Shown here: piece after piece, positions 6,093 to 10,843 of the stretch
Numbering within the stretch: the first letter of the stretch is position 1
How the letters are laid out: each line of letters begins with the position of its first letter
Virus record (IMG/VR): IMGVR_UViG_3300023301_000095
Coordinates: 1 to 24,623 of that record
From: a virus
DNA length: 24,623 nt
Reading direction: 5' to 3' (one strand)
Program-made: the position numbers and the translations under genes
The notes under the pieces: generated by a model
Databases searched by the model: none
The model's input: only the letters and a program-made list of their open reading frames with translations
What the model was told of the DNA's origin: nothing

Positions 6093-6335
6093 GTGCTAAC
6101 AAAAAGAGAAAAAGTTGCAACAGTACTTGGGCGTATGGTTGCTGTGTTCCTAGCTACGGGCTTGAGCGTAGTTGCAGCGGGCACAATGGTGGGCGTTGAG
6201 CTTTGGCAGTCGTTTTTGATGGCGGGCATCGGCGGAGTAGCTGTGGTGGTTGAAGGACTATCACGGGCGTATCTCAAGGATGGCACTCTGTCACTTGATG
6301 AAATCAATGAAGTGTTTGGCAACCCCAAGAAGTAA
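6093..6335 (+). CDS. holin-like membrane protein
   Basis: The protein has 80 residues. GTG 6093 is preceded by AAGGAAAGG at good spacing. Two hydrophobic helices, about residues 14-35 and 40-58, are separated by a short loop (GVELW). A cytoplasmic-like tail LSRAYLKDGTLSLDEINEVF follows. This matches the usual actinophage holin layout: two helices, then a charged tail with DG-T-L-x-x-x-E-I-N. Holins make membrane holes that time lysis. Its position after the cell-wall genes and before the two-way terminator fits a lysis cassette. Confidence 0.7.
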   Translation: MLTKREKVATVLGRMVAVFLATGLSVVAAGTMVGVELWQSFLMAGIGGVAVVVEGLSRAYLKDGTLSLDEINEVFGNPKK

Positions 6336-6380
6336 GTTTGCATCAGCAGCAGCAGCACTATCGTTTGTTCACGGAGCGAG

Positions 6381-6416
6381 AAAGCCCCCCAGGAATTTTT
6401 ACCCTAGGGGGCTTCT
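6381..6416. terminator. two-way terminator between converging units
   Basis: AAGCCCCC (6382-6389) pairs with GGGGGCTT (6407-6414). A T-rich run follows on the plus strand, and A-rich sequence flanks it for the minus strand. It lies between the holin-like gene and the leftward gene at 6433. Its loop contains GGGTAAAAAT on the minus strand. Confidence 0.75.
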
Positions 6417-6432
6417 TTACTTCTCTTGAGTT

Positions 6433-6648
6433 TTAGTTTGCTGGGTAGAACCCGTGCTTTTCAAAGTGAGCTTTGCGCTCTGCGGCTACTAATTCCTGCT
6501 CTGCTTTCGCGGCTTTCTTGTCTGCGAAGTAGTCAAAGATTCTGTCCATCATACGGGGCCACAAAAGCGTACTTTTTTCTTTGCTGTCTATGAAGTCATT
6601 TATTCGCTTAGCAGTTCCTATGATTACGCTATCTGGAAGTCCGTACAT
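6433..6648 (-). CDS. small protein of unknown function
   Basis: The protein has 71 residues and starts at ATG 6648 with GAGAGGAACC upstream, just downstream of promoter P5. It is helical and charged. An N-terminal part has GLPDSVIIGTAKRINDFID. A long C-terminal helix rich in A, K and E (DKKAAKAEQELVAAERKAHF) ends in HGFYPAN. No motif identifies a function. Its leader differs from those of the other leftward units. Confidence 0.7.
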   Translation of the reverse strand: MYGLPDSVIIGTAKRINDFIDSKEKSTLLWPRMMDRIFDYFADKKAAKAEQELVAAERKAHFEKHGFYPAN

Positions 6649-6673
6649 TTGGTTCCTCTCTGTCTATGTCTCT

Positions 6674-6703
6674 ATTATGACATACCTTCCTGCACTTTGT
6701 CAA
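6674..6703 (-). promoter_or_regulatory. promoter P5 with spacer element (leftward)
   Basis: Read on the minus strand: TTGACA (6703-6698), GCAGGAAGGT (6693-6684), CATAAT (6679-6674). It drives the gene at 6433-6648. Confidence 0.85.
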
Positions 6704-6715
6704 GTATCTGAGCAA

Positions 6716-6742
6716 AGAAAAACCCCCCAATTTCTCGGGGGG
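6716..6742 (-). terminator. C6/G6 terminator (leftward)
   Basis: CCCCCC (6723-6728) and GGGGGG (6737-6742) enclose an eight-base loop. On the minus strand a TTTTTC run follows. It ends the unit of the gene at 6760 and nearly matches the terminators at 7084, 7902 and 8250. Confidence 0.8.
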
Positions 6743-6759
6743 CTTTCGGGTCTAGGGGG

Positions 6760-6984
6760 CTAGTCCTCTAGCAGAGCGCCACACCAACACACGCGGGGGT
6801 CATTGCCTTCTGCCCAATGCCAAGAAGCGTACACCCCGTCCTGCTCGAATGGTTCGTCTGACTTGAGTTCTGCGCCAGTGAGTTCTTTCACCCAATCAGA
6901 AGCGCATGGAAAGCACACGCGGTCTATAGTGCAACCGTCATCAGTGCCGATTTCGAACGCTTCTAGGATTTCTACTTTTTGCAT
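6760..6984 (-). CDS. small cysteine-rich protein, possibly metal-binding
   Basis: The protein has 74 residues. The start at 6984 is chosen because it follows GAAGGGG and lies downstream of promoter P6; the longer frame begins inside the promoter. It has a C-x-x-C pair in DRVCFPCASDW, an earlier lone cysteine, and CWC near the end. These could bind zinc. The central part looks beta-rich, with W and Y residues (GVYASWHWAEG). It is a one-gene unit with its own promoter and terminator. Function is unknown. Confidence 0.7.
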   Translation of the reverse strand: MQKVEILEAFEIGTDDGCTIDRVCFPCASDWVKELTGAELKSDEPFEQDGVYASWHWAEGNDPRVCWCGALLED

Positions 6985-7046
6985 TTTGTACCCCTTCGTT
7001 GGTGTTGCGTAAGTACAGTATGGCAGACCTTCCTGACATTTGTCAA
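6985..7046 (-). repeat. promoter-leader repeat, copy 1 of 3
   Basis: On the minus strand this holds the promoter, CATACTGTACTTAC, CAACACCAACGAAGGGG and AAAATG. Near-identical segments precede the genes starting at 7807 and 8147. The leaders are more alike than the genes they serve. Confidence 0.75.
7017..7046 (-). promoter_or_regulatory. promoter P6 with spacer element (leftward)
   Basis: Minus strand: TTGACA (7046-7041), TCAGGAAGGT (7036-7027), CATACT (7022-7017). It drives the gene at 6760-6984. Confidence 0.85.
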
Positions 7047-7061
7047 GTACCAGAGCAAATC

Positions 7062-7095
7062 TTTTTATCACAGTTAGGTAACGAAAAACCCCCCA
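7062..7095. repeat. 34-bp direct repeat, copy 1
   Basis: This segment, starting TTTTTATCACAGTTAGG and ending ACCCCCCA, is identical to 7880-7913. It spans the region upstream of a leftward promoter and one arm of the terminator before it. A diverged third copy lies near 8225-8258. Confidence 0.85.
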
Positions 7096-7107
7096 GCTTG
7101 TGGGGGG
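7084..7107 (-). terminator. C6/G6 terminator (leftward)
   Basis: CCCCCCA (7089-7095), loop GCTTG, TGGGGGG (7101-7107), with TTTTTCG following on the minus strand. It closes the three-gene unit 7121-7807. Confidence 0.85.
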
Positions 7108-7120
7108 CTTTCGGGGGTTG

Positions 7121-7387
7121 CTAGTGGCAATTGCACACGCAAGGGGCTTGCTCTTTCCTGGTAGCTCTCAGCGAGCGCCGTTCATCTGCCAGCGCCTTCA
7201 GCTCTGCGTTTAGGGCTATGGCGTTCCTGGCCCAAGCTGATAGCTGGTCAAGGTTGATTCCGTGGCTAGTGTCTATGCCAAGTTGGATAGCAGCGTTGAG
7301 CGCCATCTCACGGCGTTCTGCGTGGGCTTCTTCCATACGCTCTTGGATGTTAGAAAGCTTTGCTGTGATGTCTGTGCTAGTTGTCAT
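7121..7387 (-). CDS. coiled-coil protein with C-terminal CxCxCH tail
   Basis: The protein has 88 residues, with start ATG 7387 after AAGGGGGACACA. It is almost wholly helical, with two charged heptad-like segments: LSNIQERMEEAHAERREMAL and ALNAELKALADERRSLRATR. It ends CVCNCH at the very C-terminus, an unusual cluster that could bind a metal ion or be modified. It is the third gene of the P7 unit, with its ribosome site overlapping the end of the small membrane protein gene. No known family. Confidence 0.7.
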   Translation of the reverse strand: MTTSTDITAKLSNIQERMEEAHAERREMALNAAIQLGIDTSHGINLDQLSAWARNAIALNAELKALADERRSLRATRKEQAPCVCNCH

Positions 7388-7397
7388 TGTGTCCCCC

Positions 7398-7550
7398 TTA
7401 GAAGGTTATGTAGGTGTCGGTGAATGATACGAATAGGTTCCATGCCCAACCGATTACAACGCGGTGTGTCTCGGTTACTAGTAGCCACACCCCCAAGGTG
7501 GCGAGCGTGACTAATAGCGCGAATTGGCGTTTGGCGATTGTTTCTTTCAC
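7398..7550 (-). CDS. 50-residue single-span membrane protein
   Basis: This short gene starts at GTG 7550, overlapping the stop of the previous gene as GTGA, and ends at TAA 7400-7398. The N-terminus is basic (KETIAKRQ). A hydrophobic stretch follows (FALLVTLATLGVWLLV, residues about 10-25), then an amphipathic, aromatic second part (VVIGWAWNLFVSF). It may span the membrane once or twice. It fills the otherwise empty gap between its operon neighbours. Roles such as holin-like, superinfection exclusion or signalling cannot be told apart from sequence. Confidence 0.65.
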   Translation of the reverse strand: MKETIAKRQFALLVTLATLGVWLLVTETHRVVIGWAWNLFVSFTDTYITF

Positions 7551-7807
7551 GCTCTTTCCTTATCTAGCTCACGCTTGAATACTTCGTAGGCAATGAACGC
7601 GTCTAGCGCGTTGTCATAGTCCAAGTTGTTCTGCTCGATGAAAGTAGGAATTGCTACGGCGAAAAGAGTTCCACGGCTTTCGGCGTTTAGTCTGACGATG
7701 TTGCCCGCAAACTTGATGAAGTCCGAGTACTGTGGGTAGTTGTCCTGAATCCAAGCGTGCCACGGGTTGCTTTTGTTGGCGGAATACTCTGCGATTGTTT
7801 TGGTCAT
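7547..7807 (-). CDS. small protein of unknown function
   Basis: The protein has 86 residues. The start at 7807 follows GAAGGGACACAAA and lies just downstream of the P7 -10; the longer frame runs through the promoter. The sequence is helical with aromatic residues near the N-terminus (SNPWHAWIQDNYPQYSDFI). An acidic, helical C-terminal half follows (NALDAFIAYEVFKRELDKER). It is the first of three genes in its unit and is coupled to the membrane protein by GTGA. No family recognised. Confidence 0.7.
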   Translation of the reverse strand: MTKTIAEYSANKSNPWHAWIQDNYPQYSDFIKFAGNIVRLNAESRGTLFAVAIPTFIEQNNLDYDNALDAFIAYEVFKRELDKERA

Positions 7808-7864
7808 TTTGTGTCCCTTCGTTGTCGTAAGTACAGTATGACATACCTTCCTGCACTTTGTCAA
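7808..7864 (-). repeat. promoter-leader repeat, copy 2 of 3
   Basis: This is the second copy of the leftward promoter-leader module. It has the same TTGACA, spacer element, CATACTGTACTTAC and CAACGAAGGG, with a short deletion in the leader compared with copies 1 and 3. Confidence 0.75.
7835..7864 (-). promoter_or_regulatory. promoter P7 with spacer element (leftward)
   Basis: Minus strand: TTGACA (7864-7859), GCAGGAAGGT (7854-7845), CATACT (7840-7835). It drives the three genes 7807-7121. Confidence 0.88.
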
Positions 7865-7879
7865 GTACTCGGGGAAAGT

Positions 7880-7913
7880 TTTTTATCACAGTTAGGTAAC
7901 GAAAAACCCCCCA
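7880..7913. repeat. 34-bp direct repeat, copy 2
   Basis: Identical to 7062-7095. It lies in the same relative place, upstream of a leftward promoter and running into the terminator before it. This suggests whole promoter-terminator units were duplicated or exchanged. Confidence 0.85.
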
Positions 7914-7929
7914 ATTTCTCGGGGGGTTT
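7902..7929 (-). terminator. C6/G6 terminator (leftward)
   Basis: AAACCCCCC (7904-7912) pairs with GGGGGGTTT (7921-7929) around AATTTCTC. TTTTTC follows on the minus strand. It ends the gene at 7944. Confidence 0.85.
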
Positions 7930-7943
7930 CACGGTGTTCGTGT

Positions 7944-8147
7944 CTAGGCTAGCTTGCGATTCTCTAGAAGATAATCAAGCGCCCTAACACACGCTAGCGC
8001 GTCATTGAAGTGTCCCCTAGTTAGAGATTCTTGCCAGTTGTGGCTTTTATGAATACGGTTCATAATTGCAAGTCTGCGCCCTTTTATAGCTTTGTCAGAC
8101 TTATCGGCGTACTCATCTAAGTATGCTTCGTAGTAGAAATCTTTCAT
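7944..8147 (-). CDS. small basic helical protein of unknown function
   Basis: The protein has 67 residues. The start at 8147 follows GAAGGGGAAACAAA; the longer frame begins inside promoter P8. It opens with an aromatic/acidic stretch (KDFYYEAYLDEYADK). A basic helix comes next (AIKGRRLAIMNRIHKSHNW). A further helix (NDALACVRALDYLLENRK) completes it. It is a single-gene unit. Nothing points to a specific function. Confidence 0.7.
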   Translation of the reverse strand: MKDFYYEAYLDEYADKSDKAIKGRRLAIMNRIHKSHNWQESLTRGHFNDALACVRALDYLLENRKLA

Positions 8148-8210
8148 TTTGTTTCCCCTTCGTTGGTGTTGTGTAAGTACAGTATGCGGTATCTTCCTGA
8201 CATTTGTCAA
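8148..8210 (-). repeat. promoter-leader repeat, copy 3 of 3
   Basis: This is the third copy of the leftward promoter-leader module. It has the same CATACTGTACTTAC and CAACACCAACGAAGGGG segments as copy 1 with few changes. Confidence 0.75.
8181..8210 (-). promoter_or_regulatory. promoter P8 with spacer element (leftward)
   Basis: Minus strand: TTGACA (8210-8205), TCAGGAAGAT (8200-8191), CATACT (8186-8181). It drives the gene at 7944-8147. Confidence 0.85.
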
Positions 8211-8249
8211 ATCTATCTGACATTTCTTTATAACGAATAAGTAACAGAA

Positions 8250-8273
8250 AACCCCCCAATTTCTTGGGGGGTT
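8250..8273 (-). terminator. C6/G6 terminator (leftward)
   Basis: AACCCCCCAA (8250-8259) and TTGGGGGGTT (8264-8273) form a perfect ten-pair stem with a TTTC loop. TTTTCTG follows on the minus strand. It ends the DUF3846 gene. Confidence 0.85.
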
Positions 8274-8286
8274 GTCAGCGCGGTGA

Positions 8287-8613
8287 TTAGCCGAGCATTT
8301 TCATAATTTTAGAAACGGCGCTCGCGGTAAGTGGCAAAGTTTCGCCTTCCTCATCTGTGCCGCCCGTTATTGCGATGTTTCCTACTATGTAGTCTGTGCC
8401 TGCGCCATAGGTTGCATCCCATAGAACTTGACCAACTTCATTATGCGGTAACCCTTCTAGCTTGCCTTCTTCGTGAACCCAAAGCGTAAGTTCTTCGCTT
8501 AGCGCTACGGCTTGTAGATAGCCCCCAACAGCTTGTACCAAGCTGTCATAGGTCACTAGTTCCATAGAGTTGATTTCGTTTGCCGTTGTTACTTGTAATC
8601 CTGCGGTTGTCAT
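8287..8613 (-). CDS. DUF3846 family protein
   Basis: The protein has 108 residues, with start ATG 8613 after GGGGGAAGGACAAA. The family pattern is clear: VQAVGGYLQAVAL, then LTLWVHEEGKLEGLPHNEVG, then DYIVGNIAITGG and DEEGETLPL. These match the conserved VGG-Y-I, W-x-N/H-E-E-G-K, P-x-N and D-x-I-V-G-x elements of DUF3846. This small domain is common in actinophages and mobile elements and its role is unknown. It is a single-gene unit with its own promoter (P9) and terminator, and is the outermost gene of the leftward island. Confidence 0.8.
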   Translation of the reverse strand: MTTAGLQVTTANEINSMELVTYDSLVQAVGGYLQAVALSEELTLWVHEEGKLEGLPHNEVGQVLWDATYGAGTDYIVGNIAITGGTDEEGETLPLTASAVSKIMKMLG

Positions 8614-8663
8614 TTTGTCCTTCCCCCTTGCGGGTACGGTGAGCTTTTTTGTTCGTGAGATTT

Positions 8664-8693
8664 ATAATAGTGCATCTTCCTGCTGTTCGTCAA
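8664..8693 (-). promoter_or_regulatory. promoter P9 with spacer element (leftward)
   Basis: Minus strand: TTGACG (8693-8688), GCAGGAAGAT (8683-8674), TATTAT (8669-8664). It drives the DUF3846 gene. Confidence 0.8.
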
Positions 8694-9333
8694 ATTTATT
8701 TTGTAGGGGCTTGCCCATTGAGAACTAAGAACATCAACGCCATAGATAGCTATGCGTGTTATCTGATTTAGTGAAGGGGTTCTTAGATTCTCAGAACCTA
8801 GGCCCTATAGCTTTGCAAAAAGGCATAGACACTTATCTAGGAATTCCTAGGCTTAGCCCCTAGAGCAAGCTCTCAAAGATTACCTAGGTGGTTTATAAGC
8901 TTTGTCAGAGCTTGGGATTCCTAGCTCGATGTATCAAGCACTAATAGTTTGTAGATTCAAACAAGTATTAGTCCTAGATAGCAAAACTATTTCTTTGTGA
9001 GACACCTAGCTCCTAGCCCAAACACTTTATAAAAAATAGTTTGTAAATAAATGTTTCTTTGCTTGCTAGAAATAAACCCCCCACTAGGGGCTACAGCAGC
9101 AGAAACAGCGGATAGCAAGGAAGGCTTTCTGATGCTCTGAATTCCTGCGCCAGAAACCGCCCGACCTTGCGGAAAAAATCAGGAAACGTTTGAAAAAAAA
9201 CTATATATATAAGGACTTCCCACTCACAGCTAAAATTCAAAAAAACTTAAGGTTCATTCTTTCGACTCTGCCGTTCAACATTCTTCGGACTCTCGCCCCT
9301 GTACGCTTTCTCAGAACCCTGTACCATAGAACA
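8694..9333. other. non-coding, CTAG-rich region with five successive stems
   Basis: This gap between diverging units holds no convincing gene. It contains about ten CTAG tetramers and a perfect 14-bp palindrome CTAGGAATTCCTAG (8837-8850). Five stems follow one another: 8720-8732 with 8779-8792; 8866-8878 with 8900-8914; 8940-8951 with 8958-8972; 8984-8992 with 9034-9042; 9062-9068 with 9113-9119. The first three have one strand interrupted by a bulge of 1, 2 and 3 bases. It lies next to a possible small-terminase gene and at the head of the morphogenesis operon. It could be a packaging site, an origin or structured RNA. Confidence 0.6.
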
Positions 9334-9831
9334 ATGAGCCCAAAGACATTGCTTCCTCAGGACGAAGTGAACTTCATCAGTTCCCTTGCACGCCCTGAAG
9401 CTGAGGCGCGTCTTAAAGCTCTTTGGGAGGCTGGTTGGTCTCTTTCCATTCTTGGAGAGTCGCTCGAGCCCAAACGCCCCAAGACTACGATTCATTTTTG
9501 GGTAAAAAAAGCAGAAGCAATAAAGCAGTTCCGTGAGATACCCACGCCTCCGCCCCGCAGCCTTACCACTGCGACTCCCACTAAAAAAGCTCCCCGACTG
9601 CGCTCAGTTTCCCCCAACGTTCCGCCAGACATGAAGCCGCGCCTTAAGGAGCTAGCTAAGCTTGCGAAGCGTTATCGCGCCCGCACTACTTCAGACTCTC
9701 CGTTCTCCCAAGCAAACCGAGACTTGACCGCAATGGCTGTGGCTCTCAGAAGCATGGGCGTCCCCACAGCAAAGATTGCTGCAGCCGCTGGGGTCTCATA
9801 CCGCGCTATGGCCAGAAGGCTGAGCAAGTGA
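9334..9831 (+). CDS. HTH protein, possible small terminase subunit
   Basis: The frame is open from TTG 9190, which has an AGGAAA site and would give 213 residues. I use ATG 9334 (165 residues) because the 48 added residues are basic, low-complexity and unlike a conserved domain; the ATG has a weak ribosome site, so the start is uncertain. The N-terminal half has a helical unit (RLKALWEAGWSLSILGESL, then KTTIHFWVKKAEAI) resembling an HTH. A P/T/K-rich linker follows. The C-terminus holds a second HTH (ALRSMGVPTAKIAAAAGVSY, then RAMARRLSK). Position before the portal block fits a small terminase or regulator, but no large terminase follows. The end overlaps the next gene as GTGA. Confidence 0.7.
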   Translation: MSPKTLLPQDEVNFISSLARPEAEARLKALWEAGWSLSILGESLEPKRPKTTIHFWVKKAEAIKQFREIPTPPPRSLTTATPTKKAPRLRSVSPNVPPDMKPRLKELAKLAKRYRARTTSDSPFSQANRDLTAMAVALRSMGVPTAKIAAAAGVSYRAMARRLSK

Positions 9832-10157
9832 GAACTTACACCACCCAGAGCGGCACCTACACAGAAGCTGAGCTAGCTGTTGTTATTTGGATGAACCCTA
9901 AAACTAAGACTTCGTCCCAGTCTCGCTTCCTTGAGACCATGACCGCTGAAAATTCACGTTTTCCCATGGCCTTTCCGCTCAAAACGCTCATAAAGAACCG
10001 CGACTGGCAGAATGCCACTCTTATTCGCACCAGAGACGAAGTATTCGAGTTCATCCGCTCTAGCGAGCGCACCCGACCGCTGATAGTGCCCCTTCCTATT
10101 GCCAAAGAGGCTTTAGGTTGGGAGGACTTCTACATCCCATCGGAGTACACCAAGTAA
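9828..10157 (+). CDS. protein of unknown function, morphogenesis operon
   Basis: The protein has 109 residues and starts at GTG 9828 in a GTGA overlap with the HTH gene. It ends in a TAATG overlap with the next gene, so it sits inside a tightly coupled operon. The first half is mixed (YTEAELAVVIWMNPKTKTSS). The second has basic helices (TLIKNRDWQNATLIRTRDEV) and a proline-rich strand (TRPLIVPLPIAKEALGWEDF). No motif identifies it. Codon use resembles the following structural genes. Confidence 0.75.
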   Translation: MRTYTTQSGTYTEAELAVVIWMNPKTKTSSQSRFLETMTAENSRFPMAFPLKTLIKNRDWQNATLIRTRDEVFEFIRSSERTRPLIVPLPIAKEALGWEDFYIPSEYTK

Positions 10158-10525
10158 TGGCAGTAGTAAAGACAATGGACGTTTTCCCCGCAATCATCAG
10201 ATTGGCTCCTCCAGGCTCCCTTTCCGACATAACTGAGCTAAAAATCATCGGCGACGTCCCACAGGGGACTAGAAAAGTTGACACCGCCAGAGCTGTGGTT
10301 ATTCAGGACACACTAATTATCGGCGTTGACTCCCCAGAGGGCACTCAGGTTGTTTTTAAGGAAAAAATCACCAAATTAGAGAAACTAGACAAGATTCACT
10401 ACATTTTAACCGAGTCAGGTAAGATAGTAGCTGTTGCTAAGGATAACAACTGCGGTTGCGGTACCCGCCTTCGCGGTTGGAATCCCTATGGTTCCTTCAT
10501 TTCATCCAGTCAGGACCCCGAATGA
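10157..10525 (+). CDS. conserved phage protein with C-terminal CGCG motif
   Basis: The protein has 122 residues. ATG 10157 overlaps the previous stop; a longer frame upstream would run into the previous gene. The bulk appears beta-rich (PAIIRLAPPGS, LKIIGDV, RAVVIQDTLIIGVDS, HYILTESGKIVAVAKD). It ends NNCGCGTRLRGWNPYGSF, with two cysteines and a W-N-P-Y-G pattern that I recall from other actinophage proteins upstream of portal. It may be a small structural or assembly protein. Function is unknown. The stop overlaps the next start (ATGA). Confidence 0.75.
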   Translation: MAVVKTMDVFPAIIRLAPPGSLSDITELKIIGDVPQGTRKVDTARAVVIQDTLIIGVDSPEGTQVVFKEKITKLEKLDKIHYILTESGKIVAVAKDNNCGCGTRLRGWNPYGSFISSSQDPE

Positions 10526-10806
10526 CGCTATTTGAGTTTGTAATTATCGGACTAGCAGTGTTCCGACTCAGCAGGCTTATCACAACTGACACAATCTTCG
10601 AGTCTCTGAGGAATCGCTTCTGGAAAAAGCACCCACCGCAGAGCAGCAAGCTTGGTTATTTAATAACTTGCGACTGGTGCACCTCTATTTGGGTCGCATC
10701 ACTAGTTGTGCCATCAGTTATCATTATCCCAGTACTTGTTTATGTCTACGCCGTTTTTGCGGCGTCGGCAATAGCAGGTCTGTTGACTGCATACGAGCAA
10801 AAGTAA
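10522..10806 (+). CDS. DUF1360 family membrane protein
   Basis: The protein has 94 residues. ATG 10522 is taken from the ATGA overlap; the longer upstream frame would run within the previous gene. The family marks are LAVFRLSRLITTD near the start and LITCDWCTSIWVA, where C-x-x-C plus S-I-W is the DUF1360 signature. Two hydrophobic segments, about residues 1-15 and 55-85, suggest membrane insertion. DUF1360 occurs in Bacillus sporulation proteins and in many actinophages upstream of portal. Its job in phages is not known. Confidence 0.8.
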   Translation: MTLFEFVIIGLAVFRLSRLITTDTIFESLRNRFWKKHPPQSSKLGYLITCDWCTSIWVASLVVPSVIIIPVLVYVYAVFAASAIAGLLTAYEQK

Positions 10807-10843
10807 CTTGTATTCCGCAACTAATTGACGAGGAGACCGCCCA

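Noticed and set aside
6581-7427. Plus-strand frames opposite the leftward genes (6581-6763, 6803-7012, 7131-7427)
   Set aside because: They run through leftward promoters and terminators and have no ribosome sites. They are shadows.
7808-7864. Longer N-termini for the leftward proteins starting upstream of 6984, 7807 and 8147
   Set aside because: The added residues are encoded by the promoter and leader repeats, upstream of the expected transcription starts. They resemble each other only because the control regions are repeats.
7062-7913. CRISPR array from the repeated intergenic segments
   Set aside because: Copies are few, about 800 bases apart and separated by genes. They are repeated control regions.
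8720-9119. Stems in the non-coding region taken as tRNA genes
   Set aside because: None has the tRNA cloverleaf, a GTTCRA loop or a 3' CCA context. Stem lengths and loops do not fit.
9190-9333. 48-residue N-terminal extension of the HTH protein from TTG 9190
   Set aside because: A ribosome-like AGGAAA exists, but the extension is basic and low-complexity and overlaps an AT-rich, promoter-like stretch. Kept as an alternative start only.
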